Part shown: piece by piece, positions 1 to 11,745 of the stretch
Layout of the letters: each line of letters opens with the position of its first letter
Position numbering within the stretch: the first letter of the stretch is position 1
Assembly: GCA_000711775.1 (NCBI GenBank)
Contig: ARYC01000526.1
Location: 1-64,000 of the forward strand
DNA from: Oxytricha trifallax
Taxonomy: Eukaryota > Ciliophora > Spirotrichea > Sporadotrichida > Oxytrichidae
Length of the DNA stretch: 64,000 nucleotides
Reading direction: 5' to 3'
Made by a program: the position numbers and the translations under genes
Notes under the pieces: model-generated
What the model was told of the DNA's origin: nothing
The model's input: the letters and a program-made list of their open reading frames with translations, nothing else
Database searches by the model: none

Positions 1-6
1 CTCGAG

Positions 7-482
7 ATGGGCGTCGATAGGCGATTCGTGTACAAAGCAATCGAGAAGTTCAAGTATGAGGTGAAGCACCGGGTGCTCAATCCCAAACCAAAGATGAAGA
101 ATGGGAGGAAGAATACGCGGAGCGACCCGCTGTTGCTGAAGGCAATCGCTGTTATTCTTGAACAAACAGGCATCTACAAGGTCACTGGCTGGCGCTTGCA
201 TCATAAACTGCTCGAGATGCAAGGTTCAGTAGAAGAATTCAAGGATCTAACGGTGCCGAGCGTGGCCACGCTCTTGAAGGTTCTGAAGGAAAGTTTTCAC
301 CTTCGATTCGGCAAGGCCCAGAACTCAAACGTCAAGTATAGGGACCCAACGTTCAACGAGAAGCGGCTATGGGTGTCAAGACTGCTCGCGCAGCTATTCT
401 TGGAGGACGCAGTGATCATATCAGTGGACGAGTCGAACTTCAGGAGCGACTACCTGCCAACCAAGCAATGGAGCTTCAATAC
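7..482 (+). pseudogene. 5' half of a GC-rich Tc1/IS630-type transposase, split
   Basis: Encodes an N-terminal helix-turn-helix-like basic region followed by the start of a DDE catalytic domain; the first catalytic Asp lies in ISVDESNF (codon 427-429) and the domain reaches the QWSFN motif near 480. The remainder (second Asp and Glu) resumes near 1505, so about 1 kb of foreign sequence splits the core. Base composition is much richer in G+C than the rest of the window, and this half contains no in-frame TAA/TAG glutamines, unlike neighbouring genes. The family (Tc1/mariner/IS630) cuts and pastes DNA at TA dinucleotides. The start is uncertain because the window begins 6 bases upstream. A relic or a nested insertion is more likely than an active gene. 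Confidence 0.7.
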
Positions 483-1405
483 TGCTGCTCTTCACGAGAA
501 ATCTCGTCATAACGACTCCTCCCTAACCACTGCAGTTGGCAAGACTGAGATCCTTGTCACCAACGACGTGATCGACTATGGCGAAATGCTGGCAGGCTAC
601 CCTAACAAAGAAACATGCATGGATGAAAACATCAAGGACCGAAAGTAGGCTCAAAATAGAGAAGTAAGTATGGCACCTTTTCAAAATCAAGTTCAGATTT
701 AAGAAGAAAATGACCTAAAAAGCCAAGATTCACGACCCCAAGCAATTCCGGGGACCCCCGGTAAGCTTCGCTATTTTTGCTTAACTTGTTGAATACAGCG
801 CCAAACATGGCTCAAGAGGTGCTGGTTACGATGAGAACAATGCAATCGCTAGTAAGCAAGACTAAATCAGCGTTAGTGAGAGAATAGGAACAGCACCTGG
901 AAGTATTCCACCCGATCACCAAAGTCCAAACTAGAAATCGATCTTTGCAAAGTTAAGCAGGAAATCTTACACTTAGGAACAGCGTATCCTGGGTCCGAGA
1001 GGGGAGAGCATTGCTGCCACTCCTGTAAAAAATCGTCGTAATCAGAGAAACACTCAGCTGTCACCTATCCTGGAAGCCCCGGAGGGCAGTGCTCAGCACG
1101 CATCGCTGCAGAAGCGCTTCGACGCCATCAGAATTTGCAGCTCCTCCAAGAAGGCTCGCAGCTAGCCAGAAACCCCTCTCAAATCGTCGTCGGCGCTCGC
1201 GCCATTGCTTCAGAACCTGGCCAGCCTCAAGTTGCAATCCACCTAACGTAAGGGCAGCGAGGTTTCAGGCGTTGCAGGTAGTAGAAGCAGGATTCCAATC
1301 ACACCTAAACGTCTTCAGCTATCGAGTAGGGTGGGAGCAGCAGCTAAATCAGAGAGTATTCTTAGTAAAGTAAGCGAATTCTACCAATTTAAGCAAACTT
1401 TTTGA
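483..1405 (+). CDS. unrecognised Ser/Arg/Pro-rich reading frame inside the transposase
   Basis: After QWSFN the plus-strand frame leaves transposase homology and reads TAALHEKSRHNDSS onward. It stays open to a TGA at 1403-1405 if two GT-AG introns are removed: about 664-722 and 761-798 (starts GTAAGTATG and GTAAGCTTC; the second ends TACAG). The product is rich in Ser, Arg, Lys and Pro and uses TAA/TAG as glutamine several times, which the flanking transposase half does not. I recognise no domain. It could be a cargo gene, a host gene segment into which transposon sequence was rearranged, or a chimera. The exon model is my inference from frame continuity; the first intron's 3' site is the weakest point. 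Confidence 0.4.
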
Positions 1406-1504
1406 AGGTTTAGAATCAAGTTAAGCAGGTAAGCACGACAAGCAAGCAGCTATTGCGAATACTGGTGGTGGTTGCATCGAATCGCTAAAGTAATACACTC
1501 CCAT

Positions 1505-2077
1505 CGCAACGGTGCGCGAACAAGCCAACCAACGCCTAGGCAAGTATGGGGTCTTGGCAAGGAATATCTCAATCGCGAAGGAGGCGACCAAGCGGCAGCA
1601 GTTCTCCATGAGTTTCGTGGCGGCCATCACCAAGGACAGGTTGATCTCGAGTCAGGTCATCGAGGGCGCGTTCGACGCCATGCTGTTCGAGAACTTCCTC
1701 TATCACACCCTGCGCCAGCTGCGCACTGACAAGGACCTCGCGTCGAAAAGGATCGTGCTGCTCATGGACAACGCAGTCATTCACAAGTATTCGGAGGTGC
1801 TGGCTACAGCCAGGAAGTTCAAGGTGACAGTGCTATTCAACGCTGAGTACTCGCCATGGCTCAACCCGATCGAGCAGTTGTTCTCTTACATCAAGAGGCA
1901 CCTTCGATAGGAGCAGGCAGACAGCAAGTAAGCATCTTACACATAATACTCTCTAGGATCCACCTCGTGAAGCGGCTCTCGGAGATTCTGAAAGCCATGA
2001 CCAAGACTGACGTGAACAAGCTCTGGGCCTTCAGCGTGAAGCAGTGGTGCAGCACCATCAAGCACGGCTTCGTTTGA
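1505..2077 (+). pseudogene. 3' half of the Tc1/IS630-type transposase (DD34E)
   Basis: Continues the transposase interrupted near 480: VREQANQRLGKYGV, then the second catalytic Asp in LLMDNAV (codon 1767-1769) and the Glu in NPIEQLFSYIK (codon 1872-1874), giving exactly 34 residues between them, the DD34E spacing. The frame meets TAG at 1908. Reading TAG as Gln and removing a 29-nt GT-AG intron (1928-1956) continues it into VKRLSEILKAMTKTDV and ends at TGA 2075-2077, a normal length after the Glu for this family. So the 3' end fits the ciliate code, while most of the gene avoids TAA/TAG. Confidence 0.7.
1928..1956 (+). other. putative 29-nt GT-AG intron in transposase
   Basis: Begins GTAAGCATC and ends CTCTAG. 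Its removal joins two transposase frames that differ by two nucleotides and brings the C-terminal helices into phase. This is an inference from frame and splice dinucleotides. Confidence 0.5.
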
Positions 2078-2474
2078 TGCAAATGTTGGCAACAATCGAC
2101 AACCTACCAAGAGGGGGCTAAAGACAGCAAGAATCGCGACGAAGAGTGTTTTATAGATTAGATTAGCGATTAAAACGAAGTATTACATATTACACTTTTA
2201 AGTTTAAGTTTAAATCATTCAAACCTTCCAAACCATCACAACCTCCCTCGCTTGCGCGCATTCGAACCAACTTCGTAGCTATAGCGTCATGGTGCAATTC
2301 AGAGACTGTTTATAGCAGATTTGAGTAAAGTAAGGAGGAAACATGCTCGATTGAATAGTTAGCAACTACAACACTCACTCCTACATGCTTACTATAACGG
2401 CACGATTCGTATCCACGCTCTAATTCGCAAATCTCCACAGTATTTGGACCAACATCAGCAACCAACTCATACAT
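2058..2474 (-). CDS. hypothetical protein antisense to transposase 3' end
   Basis: An ATG at 2474 opens a 139-codon frame (ciliate code) ending at TGA 2060-2058. It starts MYELVADVGPNTVEICELER and has balanced amino-acid use until about 2190, with few TAA/TAG codons. The 3' part overlaps the transposase tail antisense and is less convincing; under the standard code it would stop earlier at a TAA. The opposite strand is also open over 2230-2600, so one frame is a shadow. The codon use here resembles the neighbouring GC-rich element, so it may be a second gene of that element. No domain recognised. Confidence 0.35.
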
Positions 2475-2599
2475 TCATCAACATTAGTGTGTTGCTGTAA
2501 CTTTAAGTGTAATCTGCATGTATATTCACGATTTAAAGCATAAATACACTCTAGATTAGTAATATGTACCATTAAAGGCTAATTTGCTGAATTTGCTCA

Positions 2600-3729
2600 A
2601 GTTCCTTATAACAGCTGGTTCGAATGTACAAAGTTGGTCATAAATATTTATTAATTAATTTATCAAAATTCCTATCTTTTTCTATTTTATCAATATTATC
2701 ATTAAAAGAATTTTTTTTATTTAAAAATTATATAATATTTGTAATTTTAAATAGTTTTTTAAAGTATCCTATAATTAGGGAGTCTTAGAAAAATATAGTA
2801 AAACTTGATAAAAATGCAAATAAAAAATACAAATTTCTTTGGATCAAAATTAGAATTGCTAATTTATTTGAATATTTAAATAGCTTAAATTGTTTAAGCA
2901 GTCATATAGAATTATCAAAATTGGTGATTAGTAAAAAACTATCCCTAAAAACTTAGATTGATTTTCAAGTAAGAATTAAAAATTATAAGTAGATATATTT
3001 TTTTAAAAATTAATATCATTCTTTTTGATTATTAAAAAAAGTTATAGGTTTATATTAGTATTAAGGTTATAAGGAAAGAATAATGGTATTACTTAAGAAA
3101 AATGTTTAAAAATATTACAAATATTTTAATTATTGATTCAGTTGTATAGCAAAACAACAATTGATTTGTGAAACTATATTTAATAAATTATTTTTAAATC
3201 GGTGTCAAAAATTTAAAAGCTATAAACTATTCTCGAATTTATTGAGCATTTAAAATAACTGGGAATTATTCTAGAGTGTAGTAAGAAAATTAATAATAAA
3301 TAAAAAAAAGGAATGTAATAATTCACAATAGTTAAATCAACATTAAATAATTTTTAAAAAAAAGTTTTTTTTACTAAAAATTGCAACAAATATATTATAA
3401 TTCTATTTTTTTATTTTTACTGAATCAATATCATTGCATTATACGACAGTATTAATTTTTATTACTCTAAATTTAACTTATTTTTCAATAGTATTTTATC
3501 AAACCTCCCCTCCCCTATAAATTATAAAACAACTTTAAGAATTTGAATTCTATTGATAATTAAAAACTGTCGTAAAGAATGAGCATTATTAGGACCGAAC
3601 AGAATCTTAATAGTAACTTTAGCAGAATAAAATCTAAATACATCAGACTAACTATTTATACGTACTTTGACAATAACTTCTTAATAAAAAATGTTTCAAA
3701 ATTATTAAGAAAAATTTTATAATGCAGGC
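2600..3729. other. AT-rich non-coding stretch
   Basis: Very AT-rich with frequent TGA in all frames. I see no gene. It marks a sharp drop in G+C from the transposase region to its left. Confidence 0.5.
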
Positions 3730-4110
3730 ATGGAAGGGTCTCGGGAAAAGTCTGCTATTTATATCGATTCTTCATATTGGGGCTTAATTTGCTATAAATG
3801 TATTATCATTATGATCCTAATTTACTTCTTATTCTAGCAGTCTAGAAATAATTATAATTTAATTTAAATGAATTACCTTAAGTAAAATCATGACTAATCA
3901 ATTGCATCCCTCAAAATTATCAAGATAAGATCGCTAAATCCTCTTAAATTCGACTTTTCTATCACAAATAAGATTCCTAAACATAGTAGTACCTCAAAAA
4001 CCCAATAAATAAATTCAGTTTATGTTAAATTACTGCACTGGATTGTACATTAAAATAAAATAGAATTCTAATATGAACAATTTCGACTATTTACTAAAAC
4101 AAATGCCTGA
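3730..4110 (+). CDS. possible hypothetical protein or first exon/MDS
   Basis: An ATG-initiated frame of 127 codons under the ciliate code, ending at TGA 4108-4110. It starts MEGSREKSAIYIDSSYWG and is followed by a hydrophobic run (IIIMILIYFLF) that could be a membrane segment. No homology recognised. The later half is Lys/Asn/Ile-rich, as random AT-rich DNA would be, so it may not be real; it could also be the N-terminal segment of the leucine-rich gene that follows. Confidence 0.25.
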
Positions 4111-4391
4111 TAGGATAAAGACTGGTTAAAAGATTCTAAAACCTTAAAACCTTGACGCTAAATATTTGTAATAATTTGGGGTGGGGTTCATAATTAATGA
4201 ATAATGAAGAAATAAATGGTGAAAAACTTTAGATTTAATATAATTAATTTACTTTTAAAAAAATTATAGATTAAGCATTTTCTAATTTTTTCAACTAGTT
4301 TGAAAATCTGAAGATTTAAAATTTTAGTTGTTTTCTATTATGCCATAAAGAATAAATTATCAAAGAGTTTAAGGCTTTGATTGTTCTTGAG

Positions 4392-5782
4392 ATGACTTCA
4401 TCAAATAAACTTTAAAAAGAATAGCTAGAGCAACTTTCACAAATAGAGATGAATTAGGTCTACGTTAAATCTGGTACATTTCAGAATTATGAATAATTAT
4501 TAGTTAGTCTTAAGTCATAAAATTGAAGAAGGGCTCCTCTATCATAAATTATCCCGATAATATTAATTCTATCCGATCTGTTGATCTATACCGAGGATAA
4601 GCAGTCAAGGATATATTTAAGGCACATAAATACAAAAGCTCTGCTACCTTCAGAACAACTTAAATGACATTGAATTATGAATAATTTACAGGATTTTTGT
4701 TTAATAGCAAAGTAATTAAACTTGAGAAAGTAACATTGAGGTTATTACTGCAGTGCTCTAAGAAACTTGCTTAATTAAGGCATGCATCATAATGCGAATC
4801 ATTAGTATTACAGGATAAAACTCTTACTAAAAATTGAAAAATTTATTTAAATATTTATAAATTAAGCAAGTATGCAGTTTATTTTTATTAAAAGGCTTAA
4901 TTAAATTATTATTTAATGAAGTATTCTGTTATTAATTAAAATTTAGCAATACTTAGTCACTGCAAAAGAAACAAATATGACTATATTGACTTATTAAACT
5001 ACATGACCAATCTGAAGCAAGTAACTTTATGTCAAATGGACCAAGCTTTTGTTAGGGATTTCCTTCCGAAATTGAATATATAGCAGCTTGAATCACTCTA
5101 GCTAATAGCAACCAGTCACCGAACTCAATAGTGTTGTGTTTTGAATTCTCTATTAGAGCTGGCTCCACAATTCCAAAACTTAAAAGTATTAACTTTAGCG
5201 TTTTCTTTCGCTTTTATCTGGGATCAAATTGCACCAATTTTATTGAACTTATCCAGTAAGAACTTACAGCTTTTGACAATAAACATATAATTCTTGAGTT
5301 TGCATCTAAGTGATCTACTTGAGATGCCCTTCTACCGATTTAAAGAGACTAAATTTTACCTAAGAGCTTTGTATATAGATTGCCTAATTCCAGGTTTGGT
5401 GAATGAATAGTATTCAAATCCAAAAAATTATCCTACCATCCCCAATTCTATGCATTTATTGTTTCCAAACTTACCAGACTTTAATCCCTATGTTTTAGCC
5501 ACTCAAGTACGAATGCGCCGATTTACATGTATCAAATACGAAAATAAAATCGATTAACTTCGAAAGTTTTTCTAAGCTAGAGCTCAATTTACTATTTTAG
5601 ATGGGGATAGAGGAACTAAAATTAAGATTTTCCCTGGGGATTACTAACTTGGCAATGAATCCTTCCAACCTATACCACTTGGAGGTATGAGAAAATTGTA
5701 TGATTAGCAGTTGAAAGAGAAGAAAAGGTTAGAAAAAGATTTATTAGAGGAGACATCCGAAGAGAATAGTAATTAGGAGTGA
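4392..5782 (+). CDS. leucine-rich, LRR-like protein (split gene)
   Basis: Starts MTSSNKLQKEQLEQLSQ and ends at TGA 5780-5782 after a charged Lys/Glu tail. The middle contains spaced LxxLxL-type strands (LKQVTLCQMD, LESLQLIATS, LKVLTLAFSF, LQLLTINIQFLSL), suggesting a divergent leucine-rich-repeat or F-box-like fold. The frame is broken near 4520 and again between about 4825 and 4945, where an AT-rich segment with a TGA interrupts; a CTTA repeat on both sides is a phase-preserving candidate pointer. TAA/TAG encode many glutamines. The function is unknown; LRR proteins usually bind other proteins. Gene reality is well supported, exact structure is not. Confidence 0.55.
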
Positions 5783-6556
5783 AGAGATGCTTCTTCTAAG
5801 TGATTTTAATGAGAACTAAGTAATTGTACATAAAAATATATAAAATTAATGTTAATTTGATTAATAAATATATTTATTTCAATTATTCAATGAACTAAGT
5901 ATTTTTCCTTTGAAAAATTAAATATTTTTATTGATTTATTAATAACGTCTATTGTATTTAATTGAACTAATATTTCTTTTTTATTTATTTAAGAATTAAG
6001 ATTCTCACTAATTAATGAATACCTTTTATTATGCAAAAAAAATCAGATCATTACCTATTTTTAAATCATAATAATCAGAATGCTATTACTCATTAGTAAG
6101 ATTGTTATTTAAAAAAGATTTTATTTTAGTATAAATCAGAATGTCATATAAAAATTATTAAATAATTTCATAATTATAAATTATTTAAATATAACTTTAC
6201 CTTGTAAATTATTAACAACACTAAAAATATTATTTCAATTACTCATAATCAAAAATAATATTGAGTTGTCAGGACAATTTGATAAAATTAAGAAGTAGAT
6301 GTAAATTAACAAATTTCAAATTTAATAATATTCTTTATATCTCCCTTTTAATTAAAGCCTCGTCTCTAACCTATAATACCCCCTTACCCTGTCTTAATTA
6401 ACTTAGGATTCACTATAATTATAATCGGCATTTATCATTAAATTAAAATTACTACATCAATTGGTTAATGAACTAAGGGACTACTGAGACTATAAATTGA
6501 GAGTAGTTTAGTTAGTTTATAATCATTATTAAATTTAAGAATAAAGAAACAAAGTC
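5783..6556. other. AT-rich intergenic region
   Basis: No coding frame with sustained non-AT-biased codons. It lies between two plus-strand genes and probably contains the promoter of the gene at 6557, but I see no recognisable element. Confidence 0.5.
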
Positions 6557-6980
6557 ATGGGTGCTTAAACTTCCTCTGGTGGAAACTAAGACGTTCCACT
6601 CAAATCCAAATCGTTCTCGCATTAGCTCTTCACACAGATCGCTGATGATATTGGCTCTGGCAATTCATTTATAAAATAAAAAATAAAGCTAGAATTGTAT
6701 AGGAAAATATGATTTAACTGTTAGCTTTAAAATACAAATATACCTATAAATTCTATTTTTTAATGCGGATGAGACAGATATGCAACAGAGAATCGGATCA
6801 TACACGGACTTGAAATCTAAATTCCTGAGTGCTTCCCGCTTGCACCTTGATGAGCAGTTCATGTCTCAATCGACTCACGAATTTACTGATGAATCTCTAG
6901 ACGATGCGTAATTCAGAGCACAAATGAATGAAGACTACAAAGAGATGATCCAGAACATCAACTCTCCACGCAAAGACTGA
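6557..6980 (+). CDS. small protein with N-myristoylation-type start, one IES
   Basis: The start MGAQTSSGGNQDVPLK places Gly at position 2 with Ser at position 6, the classic N-myristoylation pattern, suggesting membrane association. The first segment (6557-6670) breaks off after GSGNSF; the second (6755-6980) continues ADETDMQQRIGSYTDLKS and ends SPRKD-TGA. Removing 88 bp at a repeated ATTT (6667-6670 and 6755-6758) joins them in phase. The product is about 110 residues, hydrophilic, acidic and Ser/Gln-rich. I do not recognise a family. Confidence 0.65.
6667..6754. other. IES with ATTT pointer
   Basis: An AT-rich 88-bp segment, containing TGA in the gene's frame, between two coding blocks. 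Both ends carry ATTT in the same codon phase. Short AT-rich pointers are typical of hypotrich IESs; a 4-bp match alone could be chance, but the restored frame supports it. Confidence 0.5.
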
Positions 6981-7569
6981 ACAATTATTAAGTTAATTTA
7001 CTATAAATCCAAAATTACCATAAATTGTTAAAACTCCTTATTTTATTGAACAATGAAAGTAGGAGTGTCCTCAATTGAACACCAAACCCTTATTTGTCTG
7101 GTAACCTTCAGATGATATTCTTAAAATACCATATAGTTTATATATAAAATTGATATTCTAAGTCGCATGAATTAGCTTGAACTACTCCTAATAATTAAAA
7201 CAAGGGTTTAGGTAACTGAGAACCTACTGGTTCTATTCGGTACTTAATTATAAAGTGTTGAACAATTAGATCCAAGAATCTTGAATATTAATTATTAAAT
7301 TTAATTACATTTGGAGTAGTTTATATAACAATACTATCAGATTATAATAAGTAACTACATTTGATATTAAAAAGCTTTTTCAATCTCAAATAATTTAACC
7401 AAAATAAACTTTACATTGAAAAATTCTTATAAATTTAATGGTTAATATTGATGTCTAACCATTGATTTGAATATTCAGTTATAGTATCCTTGAAAATATA
7501 ATTACAAAAGAAAATTGAATTTAATTTTGGTCATTATTATTAATTCTTGAAACAAAAAATCTTTTAGAA

Positions 7570-8595
7570 ATGTCATCCTCAGGTATATGCCCATATAAGG
7601 TAAAAATGACAATTTTACCATAACAAGAACAAGTTTAAAACTCTAGTCAGGTGGAGATAGTTCTCTGGGCTAAGAACACTTTGAATCTCTAGGAGTACTG
7701 CTTAAGAATCCCTATCGATCAGAATTATCTCGAGAAGCATGAAAAATGGATTAACAAGAAAAGATACGCTTTCAAAGAGCTGTCGTAGCCAAGCTTAAAA
7801 TAGTCTCAATTTGCAAATAGCTATGGCCAGAGCCAAATCTAGATAAATACCCAAAGTTAAAGGGAAAGTTAAGCCAACGACACTATAGTCATCATAATCA
7901 ACTAGATGTTTCAATACCAGCTTAAGAAGATTTCAAGAAATGACTTCGATATCCTCAAAGATGAGTTTAAGCTTTTGAAGGAACAAGATGCATAGTTATA
8001 GAGAGAAATGAGATTGTTTAACTATCAGTTTTTCAATCCAAGCAACGACTTTTCAAACCCTAACTTCAGGAATAAGATGCAGTGCGTACTAATATAGCAA
8101 TTGGGTGACGAGTACAGATCAAAGATAGTAGAGAACGTTGAGAGTATGTTTGATAAGTATGAAGGCATTGGTTTCTAATAGGAGGATCCTAATCTACCAG
8201 GTCACATTAAAAACTTGATCTTGCTTAAAGAGCCAATTTCCATGGACTACTTCCAAAATGTTCAATAATTCAGCGGTGGTATGGCCATGAACATGATGTA
8301 AAGATCACATTAATCCTCGGGCTCCAAATAAATGGAAGTGCTTCTCTTCTCGCCATCTTAACAGTCCCTCTAAAATTCTAGATTTAGCAGAGATGATCAA
8401 TCAAACCAACAGGTTTGCAATGATTAGTTGAACTTGATAAATATTAGCAAGCAATAATCTTTGATGATGCCTATGACTATCTAAGATCCTAAGACTGGTA
8501 TGATGAGTAACTACTATGGCTATGAAGTTGATAGATAAGTCAAGCAACACGAGAACTATGAATTGCTTTTGTCTAAGCTATAGAGAGCTTCATGA
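7570..8595 (+). CDS. Gln-rich hypothetical protein, uninterrupted
   Basis: A single 341-codon frame from ATG 7570 to TGA 8593-8595, open only if TAA and TAG are glutamine (dozens in frame). It starts MSSSGICPYKVKM. The middle (about 125-160) is charged and helical (LKKISRNDFDILKDEFKLL); the C-terminal half is rich in Gln, Met and Ser, with low-complexity stretches. No catalytic motif or membrane segment. It is one of the few genes in the window with no internal eliminated sequence. Function unknown. Confidence 0.75.
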
Positions 8596-8807
8596 CTATC
8601 ACATAGCTATTATATAACTTAATTTCATTTATTTAACTAAAATATTATAATTTATTAATTATTTTCAATTTAGTTCATATATTAAAGTTAAAACTCATAA
8701 AATTTTTATTAAATTTTATCAATCATGAAATAACATAAACTGATTAATGATTTAATTAAGTAATCATTATTATTTTTGATATTATTAAATTATATAGACA
8801 GAATAAA

Positions 8808-10203
8808 ATGGAAAAATAATTGTAAAATAGTAAGATTTAAGTTAAAATTGAATCTATTTATCCAGATGACGAGGAAAGTGGAGACGATCCTGATGTTATT
8901 ATTGAGGAATCACTAGACTTATTGAAATATAAATACTCTAAATATGGCTAGACAATTAAGTAAGTCCATAATCTTATGTAATATCTATGATTATAATTTT
9001 TATTTTTAAAATATTTTAAATCTATTTATATCTTAACTAGATTCTTCTTTTTATTTAATTTACTATAACGCCTTGAATTTATGTGACTACTATCAATTTA
9101 AAATATCTAAAATTCAACGCTTATTTTTAAACTCATTTATATATAACATATTTTAATAGAGAAGAAACTGGAGGGGAGAGTACACAGATTATTCCAAAAC
9201 AAGCAGAGTAGTTCATAGCAAAAGTAATGAAAATTGCAGGTTTTGTTATAGAGTGCACAACTGAAGACTAAGAAGAAGTTACGATAAAAGAAATAGTTAT
9301 CAAAATAGGCAATTTATCAAGGGAATTTGCTACTCAAAAGAATCTAGAGTTCCTGACTATTCAGTAAATATGTGCATTGATCGCTACTTTTATCAAAAGA
9401 GGGGAGGGTGAGTATGAGGTGTTAAATACCAATGAGGAGAGTGAGTAGGATGAGGACACTTAAAACGATGAAGAAGAGGAGAGCTAGGAGAGTTTGCAAG
9501 AATAATAAGATGCTTTCAAAGTTAAGAATGGATAAATTCAAAATTAAGCATACAAGTCTTAGTAAGTTCAGGATTCCAATTAAAATTAGACTGAGAATGT
9601 TGAGGCTGCTTATCATCTCACTGAGATTAGGGCTTAAACTCTTACATAAAACACAGACGATAAAATCCGACATAATGCCTAAAAATAAAGTGACCACTAC
9701 TTTAACTTCGAAGAGTAAAAGCGATAGTAATATGATGCTCACTTGAAATAGAGTTCTAATAATTAAACAAATGAGACTGGTATAAAATTGCCAATTCTCA
9801 AGCCAATTTTCAATTACCTTCCAGAATACGAGACATTAGATGAATAAAAACATAGCAATGAATTATACATAGGTGGTAATTAGATGCATCACAGTGGAGT
9901 GTATGAAATGATCAGTTATCATCGAGAACTTTAAGATACTCATAAAACCATTAAGAAAGCTTTGATATAATCAGTTAGAGGTGTGATTTACGAAAATAAA
10001 TATGAAAGAGAGGAAAATGAAGTCAAGATACTTAATAGTAATACTACTGCCAATGGGAATTAATAGAGTAAAGTGTGGAATAAAGCTGTTTATCAAGTAC
10101 TTGGACCAGACGAAGAAGGCGGGTTTAAAGAGATTTACAGATCTACTGATGAGTTTTGTTTAGTTGATAGATTAATGCCAAGATTTTAGAAAATAGGAGA
10201 GAA
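8808..10203 (+). CDS. acidic Gln-rich hypothetical protein, 3' end uncertain
   Basis: Starts MEKQLQNSKIQVKIES. A 200-nt intervening segment (8960-9159) begins GTAAGT and ends AATAG; removing it joins ...GQTIK to EETGGESTQ in phase, so it is probably an intron. The second exon is long and open, with a Glu/Gln-rich centre and a more ordered C-terminal part (YLPEYETLDEQ, VYQVLGPDEEGG, FCLVDRLMPRFQ). Reading continues without TGA into the TBE-like element that begins at 10409, so the true 3' end is not here. The last coding segment may lie beyond the transposon (near 14845). I recognise no family. Confidence 0.65.
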
Positions 10204-10408
10204 TTAATAACTCAAAATAGTATTTTAGTTATTATTTAATTATATATCTTTTAATTTATGTCAATCATAAATTAAATATTATCGTAAAATGCAGCTACTT
10301 GAGAAAAATAATGTTTTCTTTGAACAAATGGATGAATATATAGGATTTATTTTTCGATTTAAAATTAAAAAATCAATCTTAATCTAAAGTTTAAGCATAT
10401 ATATAATA

Positions 10409-10495
10409 TTGTAGGAATACTTTCGAAATTGTGAAATTAATCAAATATATAGTAAAACAAAATACTGGCAGTTAAAGTTGGCCAATTTAAGCAAT
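10409..10495 (+). repeat. left 87-bp terminal inverted repeat of TBE-like element
   Basis: Starts TTGTAGGAATACTTTCGAAA and matches 14731-14817 reverse-complemented at every base I compared. The same first 12 bases end the MITE at 48861. Confidence 0.9.
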
Positions 10496-10553
10496 CATAA
10501 GAATTATTTTTGATAAAAATTTAGATTCATAATATAATACAAATTAAATATAA

Positions 10554-11603
10554 ATGAAAAAAATATTTATTGTAATATTAGCTAGGAACTAGAACGTAAA
10601 TCCTTAAACTTTGATTTTGAGGGAGGATCCTTTGAATGCTAAACTGACTTATTTTAGCTATAAATAATTAGGGAAATTGTTTGGGTTTCATATAAACATA
10701 ATTAGAAAAATCTGCATTAATCCTTAAGACTTACCTGTTTAACGTAAAAAGTAAAATAAAAAAACTTTGAACTTGACGATAGACCATTTAAACTATTTGG
10801 TAAACCAGCATATACTGATGGAAATTAAACTATACTCAATTGCAGATAGGGCTAAAATATTCCATCGCAAATTTCCCTATACAAAGATATCTACTTCTAG
10901 TTTAAGAAATATTTATCTCTCTAATGGGGTGAAATACAAAAAATCAAAATCGTCTTATAGGATTTCCGATTCTAAAAGGACATAAATTAAGGTCACTTAG
11001 CTTCAATCGTACCGTATTCTATGTACAGCATTCTAACAGTAGAAAAATATAATTTATTTGGATGAAACTATTTTCAAGCCTCATGCAATAACATTAAGAG
11101 CTTGGGCAGGACCTTATCAAAATCAAGATGTTCAAAAAGGAGGCATTAATATTAAAACTCTGGCTGCTTTAGTTTTTATCTCTGGACAATAGGGACTGTT
11201 AGGGTACGTTATTAAAGAAAAATCAATTAAAATACCTGACCTAATTTCGGGACTTGAAATCATTGAATCCAAATTCAAGGGTAAATAGGCAATTCTTTTT
11301 ATGGATAATTTGCGTGCTCATCACAATAGGGCTTTCAAAGAATAAATTGAAGGTAATGGATGGAGTTATGTATTTGATGCTCCCTATTCTTCCGAGTTTA
11401 ATTGTATTGAAGAAATTTTTTCTAGGGTCAAACTTTAGTACAAAAAGGACGTAATTGAAAGGAACTTTAATTTCTCAATTAAGATGCACTATTAAATAGT
11501 AAAGGACGCAATTTTGAGTATTAAGTAAGATGACTGCCTTAAAACTGAAAAAAGGCACATAATTAAAATGCAAAATTAGATTACTCTATTGGGAAAAGAA
11601 TGA
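10554..11603 (+). CDS. TBE-type 42-kDa transposase
   Basis: A 349-residue protein from ATG 10554 to TGA 11601-11603, open throughout under the ciliate code. The N-terminal half is basic with a helix-turn-helix-like segment around residues 70-135 (SIADRAKIFHRK, SSLRNIYLSNGVKYKK). The catalytic triad is D170 (IYLDETIF), D251 (LFMDNLRAHH) and E286 (CIEEIFSRVK), with 34 residues between the second Asp and Glu, as in IS630/Tc1/mariner. Length and motifs match the hypotrich TBE transposase. No internal stop or frameshift is visible, so the copy may be functional. It is expected to bind the 87-bp TIRs and cut at TA; in Oxytricha these enzymes also act in DNA elimination. Confidence 0.9.
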
Positions 11604-11745
11604 TTGATTTAAGGTCTTGAGTTAAGCAATTATTAATTAAAATCATATATTAAAAAACTTTTGTTTTTAAGGAGTTTAATTTAGGTTCCTTGTCTCTTGC
11701 CCCTCTTTGTGTTCCTCTTAATTCTAATTTGCAAGACTAATATAA

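Noticed and set aside
873..1064. Minus-strand 63-codon ORF in the GC-rich region
   Set aside because: Lies opposite the better-supported plus-strand Ser/Arg-rich frame and has no recognisable motif.
9422..9746. Overlapping standard-code ORFs on both strands of about 105 codons
   Set aside because: Both are shadows of the acidic Gln-rich gene starting at 8808, which is open over the region in another frame when TAA/TAG are read as Gln.
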